From contig CAZZCG010000003.1 in the NCBI GenBank assembly GCA_964653145.1, positions 124,001 to 188,000 on the forward strand: 64,000 nt of DNA. The letters run 5' to 3'. Source of the DNA: Pseudocalidococcus sp964653145 (lineage in GTDB: Bacteria > Cyanobacteriota > Cyanobacteriia > Thermosynechococcales > Thermosynechococcaceae). A program made the position numbers and the translations under genes. Numbering within the stretch: position 1 is the stretch's first letter; the number at the start of each line of letters is the position of its first letter. The notes beneath the pieces are model-generated. The model was not told where the DNA came from. It saw only the letters and a program-made list of their open reading frames with translations, and made no database searches. Below, piece by piece: positions 1 to 8,316 of this stretch.

Positions 1-40
1 TACGACCAATAAGGGCGGTAATGTCAGGGGCAATATTCAT
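1..40 (-). CDS. cysK: Cysteine synthase, 5' end only (runs off the left edge)
   Basis: Only the first 13 codons are inside the window. Read on the minus strand from the ATG at 40, they give MNIAPDITALIGR, which matches the conserved N-terminus of O-acetylserine sulfhydrylase (PLP-dependent, makes cysteine from O-acetylserine and sulfide). It lies downstream of, and in the same direction as, the Rrf2-type regulator, an arrangement that fits Rrf2/CymR-like control of cysteine synthesis. The assignment rests on a short peptide plus context, so it is moderate. Confidence 0.6.
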   Translation of the reverse strand, partial: MNIAPDITALIGR

Positions 41-195
41 GTAGGTTTCTCTGAGTTCAAGGGCAACTCAACCCGGCCAGGGGGTAGCTCCGGGTGAGGT
101 GTAAGGCTATGGTAAGGCGGGTTTCTGGGGCCGGCACAGGGCAGCGCAACAATTTTTTAGGTTTTGGCGATGTTTAGATAAATTTAAACAATTTT

Positions 196-633
196 TTAGA
201 TGTAGTACATGATGTCCAACTGTTGTTTAGCCTGGCGACGATCACAAAGGTCTTGCAAGGTGTAACCCTGAAGCACCTGATTCGCCGCAACCCAGGCCTC
301 GCGCCAGATTTCCCGAACCACGCCTTGATCAATGGTTTCAGGGGTAGCTTTATCAGTTTGGTTTTGACTATCCAGGCCCTCAATGCAGTCCATCACTTCA
401 AAAAGGGTGGTTTTCCAGGGTTCTTTAGCCAAGATATACCCGCCTTTGGCCCCGCGAATACTGCGAATAATCCCTCGACGGCGGAGGGTGGCCAACAGTT
501 GTTCTAAATATCGGTCGGGAATATCGTGCAGGGCCGCAATTTGCCGAATTTGGAGGGGCTCTTGTTCACGGTAGGCCGCTGCAAGTTCCAAGACAGCCAG
601 GAGTGCATATTCGCTTTTACAGGAGAGTTCCAT
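196..633 (-). CDS. Rrf2-family transcriptional regulator
   Basis: 145 residues. The N-terminal winged helix begins MELSCKSEYALLAVLEL, and the hallmark GAKGGYILAK wing lies near residues 61-70, as in IscR, CymR and NsrR. The three-cysteine Fe-S cluster of IscR/NsrR is absent (cysteines are scattered at about 5, 83 and 129), so it is more likely a cluster-free CymR-like regulator. The next gene in the same direction is cysK, which suggests regulation of sulfur and cysteine metabolism; this is inferred from context. The length is normal for the family. Confidence 0.85.
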   Translation of the reverse strand: MELSCKSEYALLAVLELAAAYREQEPLQIRQIAALHDIPDRYLEQLLATLRRRGIIRSIRGAKGGYILAKEPWKTTLFEVMDCIEGLDSQNQTDKATPETIDQGVVREIWREAWVAANQVLQGYTLQDLCDRRQAKQQLDIMYYI

Positions 634-708
634 GGTGAGTGGGGCCTGGGGAGTTCACTACTGCAATTATAGGGCTTATACCCCGGTTCTCTACCGGAAA
701 TTAGGAGA

Positions 709-2391
709 TTATTCTGGAAGGGTGTGCCCCAGGGCCTGGAAGACTTGTTTTTGTTCAAACAGGAGAACTAAGTCCCGATTAATCTGATTGGAGTCAGCCT
801 CTTGGTGGAGGATTTTCAGGGCAACGGGGATCGGCAAGCTTTTCTTGTAGGGTCGATCTGGGGCAGTCAAGGCATCATAGATATCCGCTACCGCTAGCAT
901 TTGTGATTGGAGGGGAATATCCCGCAGTCCAAGGGGGTAGCCCTGGCCGTTGAGACGTTCATGGTGGCCATAGGCAATAATTGGCACGTCTTTTAAGTAA
1001 CTTGTCCAGGGAATCCGCCGCAAAAATTCGTAGGTGTGGGTGACATGGGACTCAATGGCCAATCGTTCCTGGGGAGTTAGGTTCCCGCGTCGCACTAATA
1101 GCTGTTCTAATTCCTCAAGGGTGACGAGGGGTTGGACTTGCCCATTGATGTCTTTGTAGTGCCAATGGGTTAACTCTTGCAAAATCGCCAGGGGTTCTTC
1201 CGCTAACACCTTGGGTTCGTTGGCAATCTCGATCACCTCCCAATAGTGATTCAGTTGTTCCAGTTGTTGTTGGAGTTGTAGATCAAACTGCCGGAGTTGT
1301 AAGCAGTGGCCACAGGTGTCGGAGTCAGAATTGTGATGGGGGTTAGCCTCAAGGAAGTTCAACTTGGCCTTGTTGCACTCAAATTCCAGGGTGCGGCGCA
1401 CAAAATGAAACCGTTGTCGGAGCAGTTCCAATTGCAAGGGGTAGAGCTTTTTCTCTTTCCCTAAAACAACTTCAGGTACTCCCACCTTGCCAAAATCGTG
1501 GAGGAGGGCTGCATAGCGCAATTCCTGCAGTTGTCGCAGATCAAACCTCACCGTCGCCAATGCCCCAGGCCCCGTCAGAGCATTAATTTCATCTGCCAAA
1601 CGGAGGGTTAAGTCTGCCACCCGCTCTGAATGGCCCGCTGTAATTTTGTCTCGAGCTTCAATGGCCTGGACAGAGGCGGTGACAAACCCTTCAAACAGTT
1701 TCTCGATACTTTCCAGAAGGTGATTGCGCTCAATGGAAACAGCCGCTTGACTGGCGAGGGAGCGGAGAATGGCTTCTTCCCAGTGACTATAGGGCAGGGT
1801 TACTTCCGTGGCATTTTCCGGGGTAATTGTTAGGTCAGGACGAATTTTGCGGTTGATCAGTTGCAGGACCCCAATTACCTGTCCCTCTGTATTTTGCATT
1901 GGGATCACGAGGACAGAGCAGGTGCGGTAATTCAGGTTTTCGTCAAAGGAACGATTAAATTGGTAGGTTTCTGTCCCCGTCAGTTCATAGGCATCGGGGA
2001 TGTTAAGAATTTCTCCTGTTAAAGCAACGTAGCCAACTAAACTCTCGGCGGTCAGGGGGATAAAAAACTCATGGAGAGCAATTTCTGGGTGGGTCTGATT
2101 TTGTGCGGTTTTAAACCAAAGATTGGGGGGGTGGGCCTCCCGATCCACTAAAAACACACTACCGGCATCACTACAGGTAATTTCCCGGCTTTTCGTCAAA
2201 ATTAATGTCAGGAGGTCTGTTAAATTTTCCGTGGCTGAAAGGGCGATGCCCACCGCTAATAGTTCCGTCACCAGCGCATTAGAATCTGCCTGTAAGTGAT
2301 TCAGGGATTCTCCCAGGGGTGAGGGTTTAGGGAGGGATTGGGCGGGTGGGGTCATAGACCATTGCTCGTAAACGTTGAACGTTGCCGTCAA
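709..2391 (-). CDS. GAF and HD-GYP domain protein, probable cyclic-di-GMP phosphodiesterase
   Basis: 560 residues. A GAF sensor domain spans about residues 45-225, followed by an HD-GYP domain. The HD pair sits in LLHDFGKVGVPE, and the downstream signature HHERLNGQGYP contains the GYP. The family hydrolyses cyclic di-GMP. Between the HD helix and the GYP part is an extra stretch of roughly 130 residues containing ECN and CGHC cysteines and a HH pair, which could bind a metal. No transmembrane segment is obvious, so the protein should be cytosolic. It is divergent from nothing nearby and appears monocistronic. Confidence 0.88.
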   Translation of the reverse strand: MTATFNVYEQWSMTPPAQSLPKPSPLGESLNHLQADSNALVTELLAVGIALSATENLTDLLTLILTKSREITCSDAGSVFLVDREAHPPNLWFKTAQNQTHPEIALHEFFIPLTAESLVGYVALTGEILNIPDAYELTGTETYQFNRSFDENLNYRTCSVLVIPMQNTEGQVIGVLQLINRKIRPDLTITPENATEVTLPYSHWEEAILRSLASQAAVSIERNHLLESIEKLFEGFVTASVQAIEARDKITAGHSERVADLTLRLADEINALTGPGALATVRFDLRQLQELRYAALLHDFGKVGVPEVVLGKEKKLYPLQLELLRQRFHFVRRTLEFECNKAKLNFLEANPHHNSDSDTCGHCLQLRQFDLQLQQQLEQLNHYWEVIEIANEPKVLAEEPLAILQELTHWHYKDINGQVQPLVTLEELEQLLVRRGNLTPQERLAIESHVTHTYEFLRRIPWTSYLKDVPIIAYGHHERLNGQGYPLGLRDIPLQSQMLAVADIYDALTAPDRPYKKSLPIPVALKILHQEADSNQINRDLVLLFEQKQVFQALGHTLPE

Positions 2392-2507
2392 ACGAATGTC
2401 CTCAGTATATCGCCTGCCTTTGCTTTGACAATTTTTGATCTCAATTCAGACATGGAACAATCGTGAGGGCAACCGATGGCGAGGAACATATTGCCCACAA
2501 CCCTGGT

Positions 2508-3494
2508 TTATTGGCGACGACGCAGGGCCTGGAGTAACTGTTCCATCGGGGAGGGCAAAGGGGCTGTAAACCTGAGGCGGGCCTGGGTAATGGGGTGCAC
2601 CAGGGATAATTGCCAACCATGGAGTTGCTGACCTGCTAAGACTTTTCCGGCAACTTTTTGACGGGTTCCATACACCGGATCTCCAACGATTGGCCAACCA
2701 GAATTGGCGGCATGAACTCGGATTTGGTGGGTTCGGCCTGTTTCCAGTTGAAAATGAACCAGGGTGTAGTGGCCCAATCGCTCTTGAATCGACCAATGGG
2801 TAATTGCCTCTCGTCCCAGGCCAGGTTCGGTCACCGCCATTTTTTTACGCTCAACTGGATGTCGGCCAATCGGCGCATTGATGGTGCCATTTATCCCGGG
2901 GGGAACACCTTGGACTAAACCCAAATAGTCACGTTTTGCGGTTCTGGCTTTAATTTGGGCCTGGAGTTGGTGCAGGGCAAATTCTGTTTTAGCCACCATC
3001 ATCACGCCACTGGTATCTTTATCCAGACGATGGACAATGCCTGGCCGCTGTTCCCCCCCAATTCCCGGTAAATCAGGACAATGGGCCAACAATGCATGCA
3101 CCAATGTTCCCGCATAATGTCCAGGCCCAGGGTGAACGACCAGGCCAACGGGTTTATTTAGGACAATCAGTTGATCATCTTCAAACAAAATATCGAGGGG
3201 AATTGTTTCAGGAACGAGGACACTGGCCTGGGGTGGCGGTAAATCCGCTTCGATCAGATCCCCAATTTTGATGGCGATTTTTTTGAGGTTGGTGACGATT
3301 CCATTGACTTTGATATATCCTTGCTCAATCAACTGCTGCCAGCGAGAACGGGAAAAATCCGGATAAACCTGACTCAGACAGAGATCTAACCGAGAATAGG
3401 CGGCCGGGGCCTGGAAGGTGAGGGCTTGAGGCGACTCTTCAGGTTTAAAGTCCAAGCTTTCATCACTGGCAACGGAGCAAGGGCAACTACACAC
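2508..3494 (-). CDS. rluD: RluD-type 23S rRNA pseudouridine synthase
   Basis: 328 residues. An N-terminal S4 RNA-binding domain (about 28-90, SRWQQLIEQGYIKVNG) is followed by the RluA/RluD catalytic domain. The catalytic aspartate is in HRLDKDTSG (about residue 157), with the supporting motif GRTHQIRVH. It isomerises uridines in 23S rRNA helix 69 or an equivalent site. Cyanobacteria carry several RluA-family paralogues, so the exact target is not certain. It ends in an RRRQ tail. Confidence 0.85.
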   Translation of the reverse strand: MCSCPCSVASDESLDFKPEESPQALTFQAPAAYSRLDLCLSQVYPDFSRSRWQQLIEQGYIKVNGIVTNLKKIAIKIGDLIEADLPPPQASVLVPETIPLDILFEDDQLIVLNKPVGLVVHPGPGHYAGTLVHALLAHCPDLPGIGGEQRPGIVHRLDKDTSGVMMVAKTEFALHQLQAQIKARTAKRDYLGLVQGVPPGINGTINAPIGRHPVERKKMAVTEPGLGREAITHWSIQERLGHYTLVHFQLETGRTHQIRVHAANSGWPIVGDPVYGTRQKVAGKVLAGQQLHGWQLSLVHPITQARLRFTAPLPSPMEQLLQALRRRQ

Positions 3495-3580
3495 AAAACT
3501 ACGAAGGAATTAGCGATTTTTCTAGTCTAACTCTGTTACTCGAGCCTTTAATTCTGAGGTCAGCGATAGTGAATTAAAGA

Positions 3581-3792
3581 TCAAAATGCCTTTGTTAGGC
3601 CAGCTTGCTTCAAAACGGCATTAGCTGTATGTCTGGATTTAATAACGTTATCAACTACAAAACAACGCTCTGTGAGGGGACTATACCAAATTTCATGATC
3701 TCCCTTGCCCTCCCTGACAAAAATACAACTAGCTGCAAGTAATCAGCTGCAAGTAATCGTTTTTTAACCTCGGGCGTGAATGATTTTGCCAT
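3581..3792 (-). pseudogene. HicA-type toxin gene broken by a 14-bp tandem duplication
   Basis: Read on the minus strand from the ATG at 3792, the frame starts MAKSFTPEVKKRLLAA and then breaks. The 14-mer AGCTGCAAGTAATC occurs twice in tandem on the plus strand (about 3731-3758). Removing one copy restores a perfect 65-codon frame with the HicA core GKGDHEIWYSP, including the catalytic histidine of this mRNA-interferase family, and the conserved tail SRHTANAVLKQAGL. It starts 6 bp after the stop of the HicB-like gene, the usual compact operon. As read, no active toxin is made. Confidence 0.88.
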
Positions 3793-3798
3793 GAATGC

Positions 3799-4044
3799 TC
3801 AAGGAACAGAGATGTATTCTGCCCGTCTAGTTGTGAGTTCAAACGTAATATTCTGTCGAGTGTTCGGTGGAATGACATGATTAGCCGCCAATAGCTCCGG
3901 AATTATCTGCTTCAGCCTGAGCGTCAATCCCTCCAAGGTTGCGGACTCGGTGGCTAAACCAAGGATATCTTCACTGTGGGCCACCCAGACTTCCGCCTCG
4001 GGATCCCAAAAAGCTTCGACTTTGTACCGATTTGGATTAACCAT
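3799..4044 (-). CDS. HicB-like antitoxin (DUF1902 type)
   Basis: 81 residues. It begins with the partial ferredoxin-like fold typical of HicB and DUF1902 proteins: VEAFWDPEAEVWVAHSEDILGLATES, followed by a helix with LRLKQIIPEL. It lies directly upstream of the broken HicA-like toxin in the same direction, so it is the antitoxin of a type II pair that has lost its toxin. No C-terminal DNA-binding extension is evident. If the toxin is dead, the antitoxin has no obvious remaining task. Confidence 0.75.
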   Translation of the reverse strand: MVNPNRYKVEAFWDPEAEVWVAHSEDILGLATESATLEGLTLRLKQIIPELLAANHVIPPNTRQNITFELTTRRAEYISVP

Positions 4045-4228
4045 GGGATGCGTTCTTTAGGACTTTTGCGCCTGAGAGGGGTTTGTCAGACTTTTTTTTG
4101 AAATTCATAGGCCTATGCTTTCATGGTAGGATCATAAACGCTAAAAATTCACACATCTAGGGCCTGGGGTGTCCGGTTATTGCCGAGATCCACCTAGATG
4201 GAGGTTTAAACCCACAGGAGAAAACTGA

Positions 4229-5032
4229 ATGTCCGTTTTAAGTCTGGCTCAACTCTTAGAAGCCGGGGTTCACTTTGGCCACCAAGCACGCCGTTGGAAC
4301 CCGAAAATGTCTCGCTATATCTTCACGGTCCGCAACGGTGTCCACATCATTGATTTGGTGCAAACGGCCCAACTGATGGATGAAGCCTATACCTATGTCC
4401 GGGAAGCTTCTGAGTCTGGGAAAAAGTTTTTGTTTGTTGGGACGAAACGCCAAGCCGCCGGAATTGTCCACCAAGAAGCTGCCCGTTGTGGGGGATACTT
4501 CATCAACCAACGCTGGTTGGGGGGGATGCTGACCAACTGGACGACGATTAAAACCCGCGTGGATCGTCTGAAGGAATTGGAGCGGATGGAAGAAACCGGC
4601 CAAATTGCCCTCCGTCCCAAACAAGAGGCTTCAGTCCTACGGCGGGAACTGGCGCGATTGCAAAAGTACCTCGGTGGCATCAAAAACATGCGTCGCTTGC
4701 CCGATGTAGCCGTCATTGTCGATGTCAAACGGGAATACAATGCCGTTCAAGAATGTCAGAAGCTGGGGATTCCGATTGTGGCTCTGTTGGACACCAATTG
4801 CGACCCGGATCAAGTGGACATTCCGGTACCCGCCAACGATGATGCGATTCGCTCAATCAAGCTAATTGTTGGTAAATTGGCTGACGCTATCTATGAAGGT
4901 CGTCATGGCCAAGTGGACGAAACCGATCTTGGGGATGGCGTGGAGGAAGACTATCCAGGGGCTGAAGATGAAACCCTGGACACCATGCCGGAAGATGAGG
5001 AGGAGTCAGAGACCACCCCTGATTCTGAATAA
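4229..5032 (+). CDS. rpsB: 30S ribosomal protein S2
   Basis: 267 residues. The N-terminus MSVLSLAQLLEAGVHFGHQARRWNPKM and the motif FVGTKRQA are diagnostic of S2. After the conserved domain (to about residue 225) comes an acidic tail rich in D and E that is longer than in E. coli. A good ribosome binding site (CAGGAG) precedes the ATG. It forms the classic rpsB-tsf pair, with tsf starting 39 bp downstream. Confidence 0.98.
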   Translation: MSVLSLAQLLEAGVHFGHQARRWNPKMSRYIFTVRNGVHIIDLVQTAQLMDEAYTYVREASESGKKFLFVGTKRQAAGIVHQEAARCGGYFINQRWLGGMLTNWTTIKTRVDRLKELERMEETGQIALRPKQEASVLRRELARLQKYLGGIKNMRRLPDVAVIVDVKREYNAVQECQKLGIPIVALLDTNCDPDQVDIPVPANDDAIRSIKLIVGKLADAIYEGRHGQVDETDLGDGVEEDYPGAEDETLDTMPEDEEESETTPDSE

Positions 5033-5071
5033 TTAGAGAGTAATCAACGCGCAAACACGAGGCAGCAGATT

Positions 5072-5818
5072 ATGGCAGAGATTTCAGCAAAGCTTGTCAA
5101 GGAGCTTCGGGATAAGACCGGGGCCGGAATGATGGACTGCAAAAAAGCCCTTTCTGAAAATGAAGGGGACATGGAAAAGGCGATTGAATGGCTACGGCAA
5201 AAGGGTTTGGCCTCCGCCGGTAAAAAAGCTGGCCGAGTAACAGCCGAAGGACTTGTGGACAGTTATATTCACACCGGTGGCCGCATTGGGGTCTTGGTGG
5301 AAGTGAACTGTGAAACCGACTTTGTGGCCCGGAATGAAGCCTTTAAGGAGTTGGTGCAAAACATTGCTAAGCAAATTGCCGCCTGTCCCAATGTGGAGTA
5401 TGTCTCAAAAGACGATATTCCCGCCTCAGTAGTGGAAAATGAGCGCAAGATCGCAATGGGCTCTGATGCCTTGGCCGGGAAACCGGAACAGGTCAAAGCT
5501 AAAATCGTTGAGGGCAAATTGGATAAAACTCTCCGGGAGATGTGCTTGCTGGATCAGGCCTATATCCGGGATCAAAACATTAGCGTGTCAGAACTCGTTA
5601 CCCAAGCTGTTGCCCAACTTGGGGAAAACATCAAAATCCGTCGTTTCCAACGGTTTATCCTTGGGGAAGGGATTGAGAAGCAGGAATCTAATCTTGCCGC
5701 TGAGGTTGCTGCCCAAACCCAGGCTAAGGCCGAACCTCAACCTGAGCCCACTCCTGAACCTGCTCCGAAAGCCCCAAAGGCCAAAGGTGGTCGGACGAGT
5801 CGGACAAAGAGTAAATAG
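5072..5818 (+). CDS. tsf: Translation elongation factor Ts
   Basis: 248 residues. The N-terminal UBA-like domain (VKELRDKTGAGMMDCKKAL) contacts EF-Tu, and the core carries the TDFVARN motif that promotes GDP release. The catalytic part ends near residue 205. It is followed by a low-complexity tail of A, E, P and K repeats ending in TSRTKSK, an extension beyond the usual short EF-Ts. It is the second gene of the rpsB-tsf operon and is followed by a clear hairpin terminator. Confidence 0.97.
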   Translation: MAEISAKLVKELRDKTGAGMMDCKKALSENEGDMEKAIEWLRQKGLASAGKKAGRVTAEGLVDSYIHTGGRIGVLVEVNCETDFVARNEAFKELVQNIAKQIAACPNVEYVSKDDIPASVVENERKIAMGSDALAGKPEQVKAKIVEGKLDKTLREMCLLDQAYIRDQNISVSELVTQAVAQLGENIKIRRFQRFILGEGIEKQESNLAAEVAAQTQAKAEPQPEPTPEPAPKAPKAKGGRTSRTKSK

Positions 5819-5860
5819 CCTGGCCTGGGAAATCCAGTGGGATCAAAGTTAATTTAGGTT

Positions 5861-5890
5861 AAGGCGGTCTTGTTCTAGGCCGTCTTTTTT
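5861..5890 (+). terminator. Rho-independent terminator of rpsB-tsf
   Basis: The arm AAGGCGGTCT pairs over 10 bp (two G-U pairs) with AGGCCGTCTT across the 6-nt loop TGTTCT, followed by a T run. It lies about 40 bp after the tsf stop. Confidence 0.85.
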
Positions 5891-5979
5891 ATCACTGATG
5901 GGCAGTCGGTTACCCCCAAGTCTGGGACAGATTTTTTGAATAAATCCTGTCTAGTGATCAACGTTTAGGAGTGTGAGCC

Positions 5980-7221
5980 ATGGCAAATTTAGAACAGGTT
6001 CTCCAGCAACTCGCGAGTCTCCAGGTTCAGACCCAACAAGGGTTACAACAACTACACCAGGCCTATGCCCACTACCTGCAGACCCTTGCGCCGATTGCGG
6101 AACAACAACTAATCACAGCTGCTTACAATGTTTGCACCCAAATCCTGCCCGAGCGGTTTTTGAAGCTGCCGGCGCCCGAGCGGGAAATGCTGTTGGCTCA
6201 AATTCAACAAACTGGCCTGGAGTTACGTCAAAACTTAGCGGGCCTGTTAAACAGTTCCCCGAACCAACCCCCCCCCGATGGTGCAGCCATTCCCTCCATT
6301 CCTGATGGTTTGTCCGACAGTAATTCTGAAAAATCCCTGGACAACCCTCCACTAGACGAAGCCCAGTCTTCTGCACCACTGGAAACGGATTCAACCCCGA
6401 AGACTTCAGTCAGTCGCTTAGCGCCAAAATCATCTTCGTTGGTTCATATTGACGCCACCACCGCCCAACTTTTGCACCAGGCCGCCTACACCATCAATCG
6501 TCTTCTGCAACGGGTTGAGATTTTGCCCGACTTCCCTTGGGAGCAGATTCTGGAAATTGTCCTCAAAGCCGAGGGGCGTCCCTTGAGCCGAGTTCCCAAT
6601 GTCATGATGGTGATGGTGGCGGGGCCAGGAACTCGGTTTGACCCAGACAACTCCCCGAATGACGCCAACTCAACCCCGAAAAAGTCCAATCATAATCCTC
6701 CGTCCCTGTCCCCCAGCCCGGACAAAGATGCAGGTAGCTCGAATACAGATACCACCCAAGATGACTCTGACCCCAGAGATGAACAGGATCGGCGGGATAT
6801 TGCTGCCCTATTCCAGGCCTTGATGAAACGCCACGCCTCAGAACTAGAACAGGAGTTGACTCAAGATGGCCGGTCTGAGCAAGAGGAATCGCCTGAAACG
6901 GATGGGTCCGATGATGGGTTTGCAGAGGTTGATGAATCTTCCCAGGACTACGAACCTGCTACTGCCGATGATGACTATGAAGATGTCCCAACGGCTGAAG
7001 ACCGTCCCCTGGCTTTGATTGCGTTGTATTTGCAACTTGAGGATTTGGACTTTAACCATCCAGGCCTGGGGAGTCAACGGCAACAAATTCGCCAACTTAA
7101 GGCCAACCTCAGTCAACTGCAGCAAAAGATGGATGAGCTATTCCGCCAGCGTTTAGTTCTCGAGGCCAGCCGGGCCTGGCGGGAAACTTGGCCCATGGTG
7201 CCCCCCGCTGAGCCTTCCTAA
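5980..7221 (+). CDS. Conserved cyanobacterial-type hypothetical protein, acidic and Ser/Pro-rich
   Basis: 413 residues, function not recognised. The N-terminal 75 residues are helical and glutamine-rich (LEQVLQQLASLQVQTQQGLQQLH). The middle (about 105-150 and 220-340) is low-complexity, rich in S, P, D and E, and probably disordered. A C-terminal coiled-coil candidate covers about 365-405 (QRQQIRQLKANLSQLQQKMDELF). There is no signal peptide or membrane segment. The start follows a GGAG-like site, and the coding pattern is continuous with its neighbours. The hydrolase gene starts 44 bp downstream in the same direction, so the two may be co-transcribed. Confidence 0.7.
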   Translation: MANLEQVLQQLASLQVQTQQGLQQLHQAYAHYLQTLAPIAEQQLITAAYNVCTQILPERFLKLPAPEREMLLAQIQQTGLELRQNLAGLLNSSPNQPPPDGAAIPSIPDGLSDSNSEKSLDNPPLDEAQSSAPLETDSTPKTSVSRLAPKSSSLVHIDATTAQLLHQAAYTINRLLQRVEILPDFPWEQILEIVLKAEGRPLSRVPNVMMVMVAGPGTRFDPDNSPNDANSTPKKSNHNPPSLSPSPDKDAGSSNTDTTQDDSDPRDEQDRRDIAALFQALMKRHASELEQELTQDGRSEQEESPETDGSDDGFAEVDESSQDYEPATADDDYEDVPTAEDRPLALIALYLQLEDLDFNHPGLGSQRQQIRQLKANLSQLQQKMDELFRQRLVLEASRAWRETWPMVPPAEPS

Positions 7222-7265
7222 CAAATCAACTGGTTCCTGGACAAACCCAAGCAATTCTGGAGGAG

Positions 7266-8042
7266 ATGATGCGTCTTGAGCAGCCCCTGAAAAACGAACC
7301 CTTTTGGCTGAATCGCGCTGATTCTCGACAGGCTTGTTTACTCTTGCATGGCCTGGGGGCCGGAACCTACGAATTTCAGCTCCTTGGACAACACTTGCAT
7401 CAACAGGGCTTAACGGTTCAGGCGATCCTCTATCCTGGCCATGATCAACCCGGCCCAAATATGCCCAACTCAACCTGGCAGGAGTGGTATGGCGCGATTG
7501 AAAGGGCCTATCACCAGTTACGGCAAGAGTATCAAGAGATTTTTCTAGTGGGCTTTTCCACCGGCTGTCCCCTGGGATTGTATTTGGCCAGCCATTATCC
7601 GATTGCGAAATTGGTTTGCCTCTGTCCCTACTTGGCCCTGAAGCAGCCTTGGTATTCGCCGGTACCTTTGGAACTGCTAGTCAAAACCGTGGGCTATTTT
7701 TTTCCGCAAGTCCCACGTTTAGGTTTACCGATTCGAGACCCTGCCTTAAAATCCCAGGCCAATGCTGCGAAGTTTTATCGAAGCTTTAATTTAGTTGCTG
7801 TGCGCAGTGCCATGGACTTAATTGCAACGGTTAAACCTAAACTCCCAGGGATCACGGTGCCCACATTGATAATGCAATCTCGCTTGGATTCGGTGGTGGA
7901 CACCCAGGGGGCTGTTTATTTGTTAGAGTGCCTTGGCTCCGTTGAAAAGAGGTTAATTTGGTGTGAACAATCCGATCACATTGTTACTCTGGATTACGAT
8001 CGGGAACTTGTTGCCCAGACCGTTGCCGAGTTCTTGCTCTAG
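7266..8042 (+). CDS. Alpha/beta hydrolase, carboxylesterase-like
   Basis: 258 residues. The fold signatures are LLLHGLGAGTYEF (oxyanion region, about 27-39), the nucleophile elbow GFSTG (serine near residue 96), an acidic residue in MQSRLDSVVD near 205 and the catalytic histidine in SDHIV near 238. This resembles the Est30/monoacylglycerol-lipase group that cleaves short carboxyl esters. There is no signal peptide, so it is cytosolic. The natural substrate cannot be read from sequence. Confidence 0.82.
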   Translation: MMRLEQPLKNEPFWLNRADSRQACLLLHGLGAGTYEFQLLGQHLHQQGLTVQAILYPGHDQPGPNMPNSTWQEWYGAIERAYHQLRQEYQEIFLVGFSTGCPLGLYLASHYPIAKLVCLCPYLALKQPWYSPVPLELLVKTVGYFFPQVPRLGLPIRDPALKSQANAAKFYRSFNLVAVRSAMDLIATVKPKLPGITVPTLIMQSRLDSVVDTQGAVYLLECLGSVEKRLIWCEQSDHIVTLDYDRELVAQTVAEFLL

Positions 8043-8312
8043 CTAGGAAGGAATGTCTGGCTCAGCTTGGGGCTGTCGAACCAACTCGGACGGGGGGCGA
8101 TCACTGCTCCAGGCCCACCAAACGCACCCACATTGACAATGGTAAAATTCCTGCCATTTCCGCCGCTGATTCTCGCTAAAGACAGGGGAGCGTCGATTAA
8201 TCCAAACTTCCTGGGCTTCCTTCGGGCTAGCACAACAACGGGGACATTCAAATCCACGGGCATGGGAGGCCTGGGCGACCCAATCGGGTGGAGTTGCGGT
8301 GAATGGATTCAT
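8043..8312 (-). CDS. Small zinc-ribbon-like hypothetical protein
   Basis: 89 residues. Two cysteine clusters, FECPRCC and YHCQCGCVWW, are spaced about 35 residues apart as in a zinc ribbon, and the C-terminus is tryptophan-rich. It starts 4 bp after the cimA stop in the same direction, so it is probably translated from the cimA message. An overlapping frame exists over the same bases, but only this one has the ordered cysteine pattern. The function is unknown. Confidence 0.65.
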   Translation of the reverse strand: MNPFTATPPDWVAQASHARGFECPRCCASPKEAQEVWINRRSPVFSENQRRKWQEFYHCQCGCVWWAWSSDRPPSELVRQPQAEPDIPS

Positions 8313-8316
8313 GGGG

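Noticed and set aside
8039..8263. Alternative 74-residue minus-strand frame over the small zinc-ribbon gene
   Set aside because: It lacks the ordered cysteine clusters and a good start; the 89-residue frame coupled to cimA is better supported.
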